This document shows, one piece after another, positions 22,026 through 34,408 of a DNA stretch of 64,000 bases (position 1 is the stretch's first letter; each line of letters begins with the position of its first letter). The notes below the pieces were generated by a model. It was not told the origin of the DNA. It was given only the letters and a program-made list of their open reading frames with translations, and made no database searches. This DNA comes from Ganoderma boninense (lineage: Eukaryota; Basidiomycota; Agaricomycetes; Polyporales; Polyporaceae). Location: assembly GCA_002900995.3 (NCBI GenBank), contig CM035309.1, positions 3,230,389 to 3,294,388 on the forward strand. The letters run 5' to 3'. A program made the translations under genes and the position numbers.

Positions 22026-22781
22026 TTAGCGCCCGCGATGACGTGCCGTGACGTGCCGCTCAGTCCCACTCTCGGCCCCGAGAGCGGCGGTGACGTGCCG
22101 CCTTGCCGGGTCCAGGCGCGTCTTCCCAAAACTATGGGAATTGGGAATTGGGAATTGGGAATCCCCATTGTACGTACGCTCTCTGTTGATGGCACCGTTT
22201 ACATGGACTCGTATTTACTGCAAGGTAGACCCGGTTCACTCACGTGACCAGGAACTTTTGCTGATGCACAATCAAATAAGATTGTGAGTGTGTGAAATTA
22301 TACCTCAATATCTTCATTCTCCTTTATCAGTGGTGCATCGACATCGCTCATCCAGGCCCAGCGGCGGCTCACCATCCACTCCCCAAGGTACCCTCCCATG
22401 GAACTCATCACTCTGGGTAGAGTTTTGAGTCGTCGGTGCGTGGTACTTTATATAGCGAGCACAGGGCTTGTACATCGTTGAATGGTCCATGTCTCACACG
22501 CCCGACGGGCCGCCGCCGTCCGATAGGTGAGCTTTCTCTCATGCTGAGTCGGGATATATACGACCGCTCGCTGATGAAGTATGATTTAGGGCTGCTAGTA
22601 TAAAACAAGAATGCTTCGGCTGCAGAGCTGGGAGAAGTCCTGATCCATGCCATTGCACAAGAGCTATACCAAGACTCACAGGGTCTAGCGAGATGCTCTG
22701 TATGACTATTCTACATCTCCATCACCAGCAACCCGCCGCCACCGTGGCTCATCATCGGGTTCAAGGTCTACCGGGTGCTTG
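22026..22781. other. Upstream region of the KDZ-associated gene with short tandem repeats
   Basis: TGACGTGCCG occurs at 22039-22048, 22049-22058 and 22091-22100, around a perfect palindrome CTCTCGGCCCCGAGAG (22069-22084). A GGGAATT unit is repeated almost four times at 22136-22162. No gene was recognised. Confidence 0.5.
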
Positions 22782-23915
22782 TCAAAACGACAGCGCCAGC
22801 ACACAGTTCAACCAGCTAGCCCTGTGGAGTATCTGGAGCATACGCAACCACAGCCTCGCGACTTCCCCCTCCTCGATAGTCTCAGAGCTCTGCGACTTGC
22901 GGCTCGGGCTCGGAGAGTCTCCGCCGTAGCCGTAGCCGTCGCCCTCTTCGACCTCTGTCGCAACCTTGATGTCGATCCGCGTCGGCGCACCCATGTAACA
23001 GCAACATACCTGTGGCGTGTTGTACCGCTCGGCGGAGGCGAGCTGCTGTGCGCACGAGGTCTTGATGAAGTTGCACTCGGTGGCGGAGTCCTTGTCGAAT
23101 ATCTCGCCCCTCGTGAGGAGTTGCCTTGAGCTCAGACTGTTCGGGGGGGGGGGGGTCAAGGGAGGAAGGCGACCGGTGTGGGGGGAGGGGTCATCATTGC
23201 TTACACTGCGAGGAAGGTGACCATGTACACTGTTGTGCACCCACTCATGTCAGTATGCTGATGGCAAGGGAGACGGACAACGTACGTTTCACCATGACGA
23301 CGCGGAGCGCGATCCAACAGGGGGTCCCAGGGAGAGTGACGGCCTGAACATCAGGTGCTGGTCAGCTCGGTCACGCCACTGGCACATTTCGTGCAGGAGA
23401 TAGTGCTTACCAGGATCCAGGCGATGACGTCCACAGTATTATAGCGCGGCTGTTAGCCTCGCAGGCGGCCGTAGCGCAGCAAGTGGCAATATACTACTTA
23501 CCCAATCAGAAGCCCTGTGCCGTATGTCGAGGTCAACACCGACAATACGCGCGCGGGCGAAGCCGTCCCGATCACGCGTACCTGCCTTCGCGACATACAC
23601 AACATGCACCAGTCCAGGATATCCTCGCGCCTGGGAAGCCCCGGTCAGTCCCGAGCTCCGAGGTGTGTGCAAAGCACCGTGACGCGCAACGTACTCCTTC
23701 TAGGTCTTCTGAGTCTTCTGTCCGCGATGCACCGCATAGACAAGTGCACCGTGAGCACCTTGTGTGCCATGGCGGTCGACGTCTGCAGGACCAATGGTAA
23801 AAGGGGAAGCCACATATTAACAATGCTCACCATAACACAGTCTCTTCGCAGCATGAAGAAATTCAGATTGAATAATGCGCGTCGGGGTACCGCAGTCCGC
23901 CCCGTACGCAAACAG
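22782..23915 (-). pseudogene. DUF6534-like membrane protein, C-terminal exons only
   Basis: Several minus-strand exons fit the second half of the basidiomycete DUF6534 multi-pass membrane family. They are F-F-M-L-R-R-D-C-V-M near 23,860; a hydrophobic V-L-S-V-L-T-S-T-Y-G-T-G-L-L-I-G near 23,520; V-D-V-I-A-W-I-L-A-V-T-L near 23,420; and V-Y-M-V-T-F-L-A joined to V-L-S-S-R at about 23,225/23,135. The last corresponds to the family's L-Y-x-N-S-L-L-A-x-L-N-S-R motif. A polar tail follows. The N-terminal helices are not found upstream; the terminus of the Plavaka element lies about 100 bp away at 24,000. The gene is probably truncated by that element. Exon limits are approximate. Confidence 0.4.
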
Positions 23916-24833
23916 ATCCTTGAGAGTCAGAACATCAGTAAAAAGGTTCGTGGGCCGTAGCAGCCAGTACCATACATATAGATTACTGTAGCCCCCACGC
24001 ACTGTAGCAAGGGTCTTGCAACATTGTGCTCTGTAGTATACCGTTGTGGAGAATTACAGTTTGCGGAGAACTATGTAGTAACCTATTGGAAACTGGGTGG
24101 GATATAGAGCCGTACAGAGACATAATAGGTGGCGTTCAAGTTGGCGTTGGATGTGGAAGATGACCACGCGCTAATTTAACCGGTCCTGCGACGTCCGAGG
24201 TCCAAAGCGAGTCGAAATTGATGGGACCAAATTTTAGAATGTGTGAAACCACTGGTTCAATATGCCTGACTAGTTCACATCTCTTTGCGACGTATGCGCA
24301 GCAACTGACACCCGAGTTGAGCGCACCTGAATCACTATCTAACATCTCCCAATTACAGACACAGTTACACGGGGTCCTACTAGGGCATTAATTTGATGAC
24401 AGCGATGAAGGAGGGAAGCTGGAAGGACGTTTGTCAGCTGTCGGCATGAGGCGCAGGCAATGGATGATCGTAGATGGACGACGTCGGACCGCGGGGCATG
24501 GAGTGAAAGATGACACACCTGGCAGACAATTTCACGATGGGGAGGGGCTCAAGACGTACTTCAAGTCGCGTCTGGGGCTGAACACGATGATTCGACTGTA
24601 TCCTTTGAACGGTCCGCGGATCTTGTGCACCTCTGATGGCCGCCCGGCATATGTTGTTACTGCAGCTGGCGACGGGGCAGTGTCCTCGAAGATCCTGTGG
24701 GAGGCAACTCGGAGAGTTAGCGGTTGCCTCTTCCGAAATGTTCAACAGGCATACAATACTTGCACACATATATAGCACATAATCGCGCGATCGTATACGC
24801 TAAGCGCGCGATCAGGGGAGGGGGGGGGGGATG

Positions 24834-24905
24834 GCAGCGGGGGACAGCAGTGGAGGACTGAGGCAGGGGACGGCAGCGGAGGACTGAGGCAGGGGACGGC
24901 AGCGG
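24834..24905. repeat. 26-bp minisatellite in the Plavaka subterminal region
   Basis: About two and a half copies of a unit containing GGAGGACTGAGGCAGGGGAC. The rest of 24,008-25,051 shows no gene. Confidence 0.75.
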
Positions 24906-25051
24906 GTGATTTGTGGCCTGAGATGGAAACACCGGTCGCGAGATGTGGCCATACCTCGTATGAGTGAGGGTCAGAGGATTGACGACATTTTTTACTCACC
25001 TACTAGGCCTGCGAGCGTGACGATAGCGGGGTTTGGGCTGGAGAACATGTC

Positions 25052-28000
25052 CTAGGCTTGAGCACCACGAAAGGTGAGTTCATGAAACGTGTGGAAATCG
25101 ATGTAGGTGTTGAGGAGGAAGTCGTCGCATAGATCCAGGACTGTGTCGGATGTCCAATCCGGATCGACGTCGTCAGGACCGTATTTGGGAATGAGGTGAC
25201 ACGACCGGAGGAGGGTGCTGGCAGATACAATTGAATGTCGCCGAGCTTTCTTCAATGTTGAAGGGCTGGTGATGTGAAGACCACTGTGCAGCTCAGGTCC
25301 ACGAAAGGGCCTGAACCACTGGACGTACAAGAGTGGGTGGTGATAGCTACCGAGGTGTTCAGGGAGATTGAAGATCACTCGTACACGAGCAGCGCAGATG
25401 CCTAGAAGAGGTCGTAAGAACTTTCAAGGCTGTAACAGGTCGAGCTCACCACACACCTTTCAGCCCACCTTCATGACGGTACTGGTTTTCATCCACGATG
25501 AATAGGGCGCAGTCGAATCGCGGTGGGGAAGGCTTTCGATTCCCCACCCTAGGCTTGAAGGGCGAGGCACGAATTTTGCAGATGCGCTTTGAGTTGTCGA
25601 AATGCCGAATTGCGGGTGTCAAGACATTGATCTCGTGGTATAGGTCGTAGGTGTCGAACTCATTGGGCCGGAGTGCAGTCGCGCTGTGATTGGCGTCGAG
25701 GAATGCATTCAGATCATCCAGGAAGTCTGGTGCCCCGTAGCGAGTAGCCAGGTCTGTGAGGGATACGCGAGTGGCGGAGGGGCTGAGAGGTACGTGGTAT
25801 GCTCGGCGGACGTTGGAAGCAAGAAGGGTGTTGAGCGTCTTGAAGGTTGCTTCGTGGGCGTCACTGTCGTCGCTTGCTGTAGACGCTCCGCCAGCAGACA
25901 CGTCGTCCTCTTCTCCGTCCATCTCCATATCACTGTCCACCCTACCCTCGTCAGCTGAACCCGGAGAAGAAGAACGATCACCCTCGCTGGCTGTGACCCA
26001 GCCAAGATATGCGTCATGACGCACAATCGCCTCTTGCCGCTGAAGCCAAGTCGTCATCTGCGCGAGGTATTCATTCCGACTGCTGGCGCGGTAAGCTGCT
26101 TTGGCGTAATCGATATGAAGCCGTTCTGATGTCTCAGTGTTCAGGCCATCAAGACAACCTAGCGAGTGTATGGCTTCGAGGTAATGGAGAAGGGAGTGCA
26201 GCTTTGGTATGTTGAAGTGTTCGCGAATCCCGAGGCGGATGAACACGTCCTTGTGTCGGTGGAATGCTGATAGGACGTCTCGCAGTTTCGCTAGCGTAGC
26301 GTCGCTGTGGACATGGTATTGAGCAAGATAGGTGAAATCTAGCAAGGCTTTCACCGCTGCGATGACGTCTGGCTCAACGCACCCTGCAAGGAGGCCGAGA
26401 AGGACCTTCTCGATCTCCTTGGCCTCCGAGCCTGTCCACTGCGTGATAACGGAAATCCCGTTCTTGAAGTGTCGAAGGCCGTGACAGTGAGACAACGCAG
26501 AGAACCGCCTATCAAGCTCTTTCTTCCCCACGATCTTGCTGACCCACTCCACCAGATGATCTTTGATGACGCCTTTATGGAGCTGGTGCAGGATGTCCGG
26601 AGAGATTGTGGTGAAGATATCGGTGTGGGGAAGCTCGGCCCAGAAAGGATGCGGTACAGGGCGCACACCTTGCAGATCCATTTCAGGTACGTCTTCCCCA
26701 CTGGCAGACCGAGAGAGGATGTCGACGGTGGTTTGCTGGTTACGCAGAGGATGTGGAGTTTCTTCGCCGTGCTTATCACGAGGGACGACACACTGTGGGC
26801 AGCGGTTCTCGCGACAGCAGGCAATCAGGCACTGCTCTGGATGGTCGGCCACGTACGCTGCAAGGATCGGGTAGACACGCCGTATAAGGCCATCCGCGCA
26901 CGTCATCGGGACTCCTGACTTGCCCGCTTCGATGAGCGGCGCGAGGAGAAGCGTCATACAAGCATGAAAGAACCGCTGTTGAGCGTCGGAACACGTTGAA
27001 TCCGCAAAGCAAGCCATCTTCGCTACAGGTATGTATCCAAGCAGGATAGAGGCATGGGACAACGGCTTACGCCGTAGCTCCTTGTCGATGTTGGCCAGAG
27101 TGAGGTAGACCGGCCAAGCGGTCTTGTCCCCCCGGAAGACGGACAACTGTGTCTTGTCGGAAGCCAATACGACACTCGCAATGGTCGCACCTCGCGGTAG
27201 ACGGGACTTCAATATCATCATGATGAGAGACAAATCTTGGCCGTTCATTGGAGTGCGTACCTGTATTTTCCACCACCAGTCCGATGTGCACATCTCGCTG
27301 TAAAACCGCTGACCATCGCGCTTGACTTGTGTAGGCTCATAAATGATAAAGTCTTTGAATGCAGTGTTCCCGATGAGGTCGGCGATGCATGCGAGAGAAT
27401 CGCGGCGCCATAGCTCCAGGTCTTCGGTAAGAAATTCCCCTTTCGGACCATGAAAATCCCCAGTGACCTTGATCTCATCGCAGTTCCAGGTTGGTCCGAC
27501 GGGCAGTGAGTCGACCTTCTTCAGCATGCTGACCTTGTTCTTGAAGGAAGGCTTCGTAATGTCGTGGGTCTAGTCCCTTGGTAAGTTATGCTCAGTATGA
27601 AAACTGGTGCAATGAACTCACAATCTCGAGCTTCAGGTATTCATCTGCCCCGGTTTGTGTCGTCTGCCGCATCAACCATTTGACCAAGCCCCACTCCTTG
27701 CGATCTCGAAAGGGTGAGTATGGCTGTTCACCCATCGACCTCTGCTCCGCCAACTGATCGTTAAAGGAGGTAACCCCCGAGCCTAGAGGTGTTGCGGTAG
27801 GCGTAGGGAACTTCTCGTACACCCAGGCGCGATCAACGTCTTCATCTTCGACTTCTTCGATCGTGACTCGGCGTCGTTTGGGTGGGCTATCGTCTGGATG
27901 GTCATGGAAGGGTGCCGGTACCCTGTCTTGTTGGAAGTCAGGGATGGGACTAGGATGGGGGGACTTGGCGCAAGAATGGGAGGAGATGGGATGGTCACTA

Positions 28001-28152
28001 CCAGCCAGCGAAGGAGGATCAGCACGAGTCGAAGCACGGGAGGATTTCTGGTCGTAGAAGTCAAAGCATGAAGGTGAGGCTCCGATATGTTGATTCTTGG
28101 CCTTTTGGTTGTTGAACAGCTCTTTGCAACCACCGCAGCGTAGATTTGCCAT
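25052..28152 (-). CDS. Plavaka transposase
   Basis: Three exons: 28152-27622, 27569-25457 and 25401-25052, totalling 2994 nt or 997 residues. Introns are 52 and 55 bp, both GT-AG, and frame continuity fixes both junctions. The N-terminus has a zinc-finger-like C-x2-C...H...C arrangement (C-G-G-C-K-E-L-F, then K-N-Q-H and S-C-F). A Ser/Pro-rich linker and a basic R-R-R motif follow. The long middle part shows the conserved blocks D-E-I-K-V-T-G-D, S-D-W-W-W-K-I-Q, C-C-R-E-N-R-C-P-Q-C and D-I-L-H-Q-L-H-K-G. The C-terminus has the late family motif S-C-H-L-I-P-K-Y. Length matches full-length Plavaka proteins and there is no internal stop, so this copy may be active. It starts 135 bp from the divergent DUF6532 gene, suggesting a shared promoter. 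Confidence 0.88.
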
Positions 28153-28286
28153 GCCAGAATAAGACTGGAGATTTGATGACGGTCAGAGGCTGCTCGGCGG
28201 CCCCTGGAGGATTCCCTAACTCAGCACCACTCCTCGGCGCTTCCCCTTTTGTGACTCTTCCGCCTCGACCACCACCATCTCGAGCC

Positions 28287-31023
28287 ATGCCTTCTGAAGG
28301 TAACGTTCTGCCTGCTCGCCGCAGTGAGCGGAAACCGAGAGACTCAGAGAAGAAGAAACTTATGCGTGAGTGTATCATTGTCGTAAATTCAGCTTTCCTC
28401 GACAATGTAAAATGATAGACGAGATGGAGGCCATGGAATCGAGCACTCCAATGAAGCGCAAGAGTCGCCGTGATGCAAACAAGGAGAACCACCGCATGTC
28501 TGGACAGAATGCACGGGCAGCCGAGGTAAAACATCATTACACTATTCTCAATGGTGTCCTCAAGCTTATCGATGTTTCCGCCCTCAGTTTCAGATTACGT
28601 CGCTTGCCACGAACTCAACGTCCTCGAAGGGAATCCCTGTCAACTTGGAGGCGCGCAAATCAGGCCTGCCAATACCCCATTCTTCAGCCACATCAGCCTC
28701 GGTACAGGGATTGCCTGCCAGGAAGGTAGCTGGTGAGCGTCGTGGAGACGTTAAGTCGACAGTGCATTTATCTCTGTCTTGCTGCTGTATCACCCAATCC
28801 AGGAACGTGCCCCAGATGTCGCGCAAGCTTACTCCTGACAAAGCTGCACAACTTGCTGCTGCTCAGAACCCGTTCAACGCAGTGCCCAGCGGACGCAAAG
28901 GTGAAGCATTCACTCAAATACCAATTTGCCCACCTTACTAATTCTGCTCAAACAATCCTATGTGTTCGAATCCTTTCCACGTAGCACCGTCAGCTCAGCA
29001 GCATGCCTCTCGGCACTCTCAGTCCGCATCGTCGACGCCTCGATCTTTGCGCATGTCTCAAACTCAATCCCAGCTTGCGGGCACTCCGAGTCGCTCGTTG
29101 GTGAGTGCGGCCGACTCGACCCCGCGTGCACCATCGCCGCGCCAGCGTACTAACACAAGTGCAACAAAAGTGAGTAGCATTCATCGTCACTGCTACTCAG
29201 GTGGCATTGGCTGAAGTGCCCCACACAGCCCAGCACCACGCAAGCTAGCACGGGTACTAGGTCCCATGTCGACGACCTGTATGCCTCAGATGACTCCACA
29301 GAACAATTCCAGGCGCCACGTCTGAGTTACCTCCAGGCGTCCAAGGTTCGGTTCCGAGTCTCCGAAGGTTCGTGAACACGCCGCAATAATCTAGTCTCGC
29401 TACTTATGCTTTCAGTACAACGTGTAGATGAATTTTCACGGGAAGATGAGGAAGCCGGGATTCCACGTGAGTCGTGGATTCCGTCGCGTCTTCGACAGCT
29501 TGCGAACAATGCCACGGTACTCCTCACATCGGATGTTGCAGTCGACAAAAAACGAGACAGCATTCCCCGGTACGACGAGGATGTAGATGATGGCGACCAC
29601 AACAGCGAGCATGGTCAGTAGCGTATCTGTGCAGACTGTCACGCCACTAAATAACTTTGGCTGATTTACATCTCGTGCAGGCGATGATCTTGACGACCCA
29701 CGAGACAATGAGGACCAGGACGACGTGCCACCCGACAACAAGCAGGATGAGTTCCGAGACATGTTCCATGACGATGAGCATGAGGGCGAGTATGACGATG
29801 CTCCCGATGAGGACGAAGACGGCTACGATAGCGACGTTCCGCTCGCAAAGCGCCGCCGTTCGGATGCCAACCATCTCGACAGTGATCCGCGATCTGGCTA
29901 TTCGAAGGCCTGCCGCATTCGAGAGCGTATCGAGGGCAAGCGCCCTCGAATTGCCGACTACGAGGCTGACGCCCAACAGATCCTTGTACCTGCCATTCGC
30001 ATCTTCAAGAGTCTTGTCAGCTCTGAGGAGGCATATCCAGACAAGCTTACGGAGTTGATCTGGGCCAAACAGTCATGGTGGGAGGCTGCTGACGACCTTG
30101 ACATCCAACTCGCTCCCAACCGCGAGTGTGTGAAGATTGTAAGTCAATCATGTATTTCGGCGTCCGGCGCATTGACTGTACTGTATTCAAGATCACAGCG
30201 TATTCGTGGCACTTGCGTGGCGAATTGAAGACAGCTGCTTGCAACCTCGTCGAGACAGCATACAACTTCCGAGCAAGTGGTCAAACTGCGATCCAGCTTC
30301 GCAACTGAGAGCGGGCCGCCGCCCTACGCAAAGATGATGCATTTGTGTACTACGTAAGTTATTTTCGCGCTTTCGTCACTGATATTCACAAGTCTATGCT
30401 AAACTTGACTGTTCAAGAAACGAGGCAAGACACCGGACGACCATGAAGGGCTTTACCATGCAAGTATCATCCAACAGATGGCCAATCGTATCTATTTCAA
30501 GAACAAGAAGGATGACGGTATCATGCTCAAAGCGAAGTACTCCCCATTCCCTGTAGTCGCTTTCACGCTCATCCTTGCAGCCGTAAGCCTTCACGTTCGT
30601 ACAAGAACGCAACATGCTAATGAGTGTTTTATGCGGAGTACAGGTTGAGTGCGCCATTGACGAGTGGAGCAGCGGCTCCTTTACCAAGGTTCCTTTCACG
30701 GAGGACCAGTATTCACCAGTCTACCGGCATCATCTCCGCGAACTCCGGCAATACGAGGCTGTTTCCGACGACTTGCACGTTGTGACGCAGATCTGTCAGT
30801 GGATCTATGAAGACGGACAGTTTGTGCACTTTACATGGCTCTTCTAGCCAGCCGTCTGACCTCAGTTATCATCAGGATCTATTCCAAAGCTGGCCCAGAC
30901 GAGACTTTAGTCACCCGTTCACTCGGTGCTAGGGTGCATGCGAAGGCTCTTGCTGATTTCAAGCGGACCGGTGGGCACTTCGCTGATCGTGCAAGCGCTG
31001 ATGAGGACGAGGACGAGAACTAG
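28287..31023 (+). pseudogene. DUF6532-domain protein of the Plavaka element, one nonsense codon
   Basis: Many exons run from ATG 28287 (M-P-S-E-G-N-V-L-P) to TAG 31021-31023. The first half is low-complexity Ser/Thr/Gln-rich sequence. A strongly acidic stretch with a basic nuclear-localisation-like A-K-R-R-R follows (about 29,725-29,870). The C-terminal half matches my memory of the basidiomycete DUF6532 domain: L-R-G-E-L-K-T-A-A, G-L-Y-H-A-S-I-I, V-E-C-A-I-D-E-W-S-S-G and H-L-R-E-L-R-Q-Y-E. In the exon at 30,196-30,353 a TGA (30306-30308) sits in frame between L-R-N and E-R-A-A-A-L-R-K, where CGA would keep the frame open. Either this copy is dead, or stop read-through or an unseen splice is used. 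Its function in transposition is unknown. Confidence 0.65.
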
Positions 31024-31304
31024 CTACTTGAACATTGTTAGAATAACTCCTCTATTGCTACCACAATAATGCATCCTTGCCTGCTCTTTTCTACACCGGT
31101 GTGATAAATATTGTCATTCTAGTATTGGAATACCCATTGCCAGGCTTTCTATCAAGTACTATATTTGTTATGTATACCGCTATGGCTTGCTACAGTGTGC
31201 TACAGTGTGCAACATGTCCACATGAAAGATACTACAGGTCGCTATATAAAAGGGGGGTTGCAACCTAGCTACAAGTACTATATAGACCCCATTGTACTAC
31301 AGTG

Positions 31305-33100
31305 GCAAAGAGATTTTTACTGATGAAGTGCACCCGGTAGGTACGAGATTGCCACACCAAATCTTCGAAAGGTTGGTCACATTCCTGCTGGCTGAGGATA
31401 AGGATTTGCGTCAGAACATATGACATATACGGAGGAGTGGTCGATATGAGGAACCCCAGGCAAGCCTGAGAAATATTGTGCATGATGGTCGGGACTCGGG
31501 AGCAAGGTCGCCGCGGGCCTCATCGATGCATCCGTGAATGTCGGCCCTATCCGGAAGGCAAGCGCTGGTCTCCTGGTCGACCATCTGCGGCGGCGCAAAA
31601 CTATTGTAATCCTTTATACAATGTGAATCTTATTCTGAATAGCATTATATAACCGGATTGCCCATTTGAAGATTGTATTGGCATTACAAAGGAGTGGTTA
31701 TTTTGGGATCGCCCTTGCATACCGAGGATTGCATTGCAAACCTTGGCGGGGTACATTGCAAACCTCCGCCCTGTAAGGCGAACATTTACATGGAATGTGA
31801 GGATTGCAAGTGTAATGCAAATATATAAGCTCCTCCCAAAACTCCTGATACTCACTTGATTCATATATATACACCATTCATCACCAGCCAACAACGCCGC
31901 ACCAGAATACCAATTCGGAACAGAAGATAAATTATATTAATTGAGCTGTGCGATGCGCGACAGCCATTGAACAACGGGATAATGACACAGGCAAGTTGCA
32001 GGTACTACCTAGGGACAACAGTGCAGGTGGGGCAAGCGGAAGGTTACGTGCAGAATGCCACAAGACTGGGCATGTGGCAGGCGTAGAAGACATGAATGGC
32101 AATATGGACTTGAAACAACTCACCCTTTAAACAGCTTGCTCAGGAAAACACACGGGGATAGACAAGCACTGAAGCACACCTCTTCTGGATGCAAACGAAG
32201 AAAAGGAAAAATTAATGAAAGGGGCGTACCTGCAAACCTCGTATAGGGCTGTTCTCAAGCCCGCAACCACGACCGTCATCGCAAATGTGTTCCTAGCGGG
32301 TTTTAGAGGTGCATATAGTCGGAAACACTGAGAAGAAGGCGCATATAATGACTCACCTATAACAAGGAACCCAGTGGTCACCGCCGAAGGACATTGCGAG
32401 GGGCCACAGGAAGAGTCTGCACAGAAGAAGTCAGTACGATGCCTGCTCATATCGAGCCTCGAGATCCGGAAGAGTGAGTGCCCATACAACTTAGGAGCGA
32501 GGTATGATATGGTGGGAGAGAGACAAAGATAGTCGAAGTCAGCAACGAACGGGGCAAGCAGCTTTTTATAAGGTGGGAGGCCTGGATGACAGCCCTTGAA
32601 TTAGGACCTCAGAGCCCCGTGACAGCGCACGGACCCCACCCGATTGCAACAGCAAGACCAATTGAAACATTCAACATCATCATCACCATCCTCCATGCAC
32701 ATCTAGCGATGGTTCCCGAGGAGTACAAAATCCAATAAAATCAGCTCACCGTCTTTAGGCCGGGGCTGTGACTTTGACCTGAGATGATTGAATGACTGCG
32801 TAGATAGGTCCGACCTTGTTTCGAGGCTTAGTAGACGAATACGAGAATCGTAGTGCACGATATAGTGACAGCAATGAGGGAAGAGTAAGAGAAGGTCAAT
32901 AGCAAAGGCGGCGGACATGGACGATGGCAAGAGACAAGCCTGAGCCGCTGGCCAGAAGCGCCCCGGAGACCTGCACTGCCGGCAGCCGCCCGAACATGGA
33001 TCCGATCTTGCGACTAATTCCAAGGTTACTGACTATCAATTCCTCGCCAATTATATGTTATCCAATACTAAAAAATACCATAATCTTGACATGGTGATTA
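31305..33100. other. Intergenic region with a possible small minus-strand gene
   Basis: No family was recognised. A TATA-like CTTATAAAA on the minus strand (about 32,563-32,571) precedes short minus-strand exons with GT-AG signals between about 32,490 and 32,230, but the predicted peptide matches nothing I know. A plus frame at about 31,490-31,605 looks weakly coding. Neither is strong enough to call. Confidence 0.25.
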
Positions 33101-33580
33101 TATGGTGCGAGCCACTTAGACGCCGCTACTTTTGTACAGCGGCCAATTTGACCGGAGCTCAACTCAACTTAAGCGCCTTGGGAGGCGCCTGTCTGGGAGG
33201 AGTGTTGGGTCACGGTCAGTGACTTGCCAGTGAGGATATGAGCCACGCAAGCCTACTTTTGCTGCATGGAGCATGTTTCCGTTTCTTAAGCTTCCACTTC
33301 CAGCCTCATAAGGTGTGTTCGAACACTGTAGGCCAGCGTCTATTATGCCGTATATAGTATAAATTACTATATTTGGAAGGTAATTCCCATCCCTGGCCAA
33401 TTTGGGGACTGACCAAATTTGTAACTCCGTCAGTTTTTCGAATTTTGAAAAACGCCTTGACAGATTTGTTCCTCTCCTGAAACGGAGTCGATTGGTCAAA
33501 AAACATTGGGGTTTTCGGCTAATCTGGAGGAGCAGTTACCCTTGTACAAAACTAGCGGTGACTAAGTGGCTCGCACCATA
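33101..33580. mobile_element. TA-flanked MITE (Tc1/mariner-like)
   Basis: Terminal inverted repeats begin TGGTGCGAGCCACTTAG at 33103 and at the complement from 33578. They stay paired for about 35 bp with three mismatches (to TTTTGTACA). TA lies directly outside both ends (33101-33102, 33579-33580), as expected for Tc1/mariner-group insertions, although TA could be part of the TIR. The ~476-bp body has no plausible transposase. Confidence 0.78.
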
Positions 33581-34408
33581 GGCTCTCCAGGACGAGGTTT
33601 GCAACGGCAAGGTGATGCATTTTAGTAGGCAAACCTGAGCGTGCGTGGCAGTGCCATGGCCACGGGTTAGCGCTTTTGCTGATGACGATGGGATGACCTG
33701 GCGTTGCTTGTGCTTTACTTTCACCGGTCAGTATGTACTACCAGTGCTCCTGGTGCCATCACTACTTTACCTGCGTCTATAATGTAACGCAAGGTGTATT
33801 CAACGTCGCTGAATTCCCGTCCCGCGGCTTCCCCAAAGCCTTCAAACAGGTCGCGGTATGGTGCCTGAGATTCTCCGCTTGGCCTACTAATCCGGTTTAC
33901 ACTATATAGGTTTACCCCTTGCTGACGCGAGCGTCATGCGGGTGCCAAGACGTATTATGAAGGTCGATCCTTTCGCAGGCGTACACAGCTCTCAAGATTG
34001 ATTCTCCTTCAACAGCTCTCCCAGCGTACGGACCCGAATCTCTGATCATTCCTGCTATGCACCTGACCAGCGAGCACTTCCGCAGTTCACATCCGTCGGA
34101 CGTTCTCTCTCTCGAGCGGAGCCGCATTCCAAAAATTCGGACGCTGCCTAGCAACCCACCAGCGCATTCAAACCGTTACACTTCTAAGCGGTATGTTTCG
34201 CGATCGCAGTCAACCGTGGCGGATATAATTTACCTGATTGCAGGCGCCTCTACAGCGGTATATGGCCAGAGACATCGGCTCCGAAGTCAGCCTTGCGATC
34301 GCTGGCTTGTCCCCTTCTATTTCCTAGCCTTGTCGTCACCGCGCAACATTTCAGCGCCACTTTTACGTTCTCGCTCCCTACTTCGGCCTCGTCGATCATC
34401 CTTTCGAG
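33581..34408. other. Region upstream of the DUF6534 gene
   Basis: No gene was recognised. Open sequence immediately before 34409 is probably 5' untranslated. Confidence 0.35.

Larger units (their letters stand above)
24000..31304. mobile_element. Plavaka (CACTA-like) DNA transposon
   Basis: A ~7.3-kb unit carries a Plavaka transposase on the minus strand and a divergent DUF6532 gene on the plus strand. Both ends start CACTGTAG (24000-24007; complement at 31297-31304), in line with CACTA/EnSpm-type termini. More copies of CACTGTAG occur subterminally near the right end (31,193-31,209). I could not find a convincing 3-bp target duplication (ACG left, GCA right), so the exact limits are provisional. 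Confidence 0.6.

Noticed and set aside
28546..28760. Minus-strand frame 28,590-28,841 as a separate gene
   Set aside because: It overlaps exons of the DUF6532 gene whose plus-strand frame continues the same low-complexity domain.
33164..33499. 111-codon minus frame inside the TA-flanked MITE
   Set aside because: No transposase motif and most of the frame lies within the short inverted-repeat element; likely chance.
34057..34408. Upstream in-frame start M-H-L-T-S-E-H-F for the DUF6534 gene
   Set aside because: Family proteins begin shortly before the first helix, which fits ATG 34409; the upstream stretch is in another frame.
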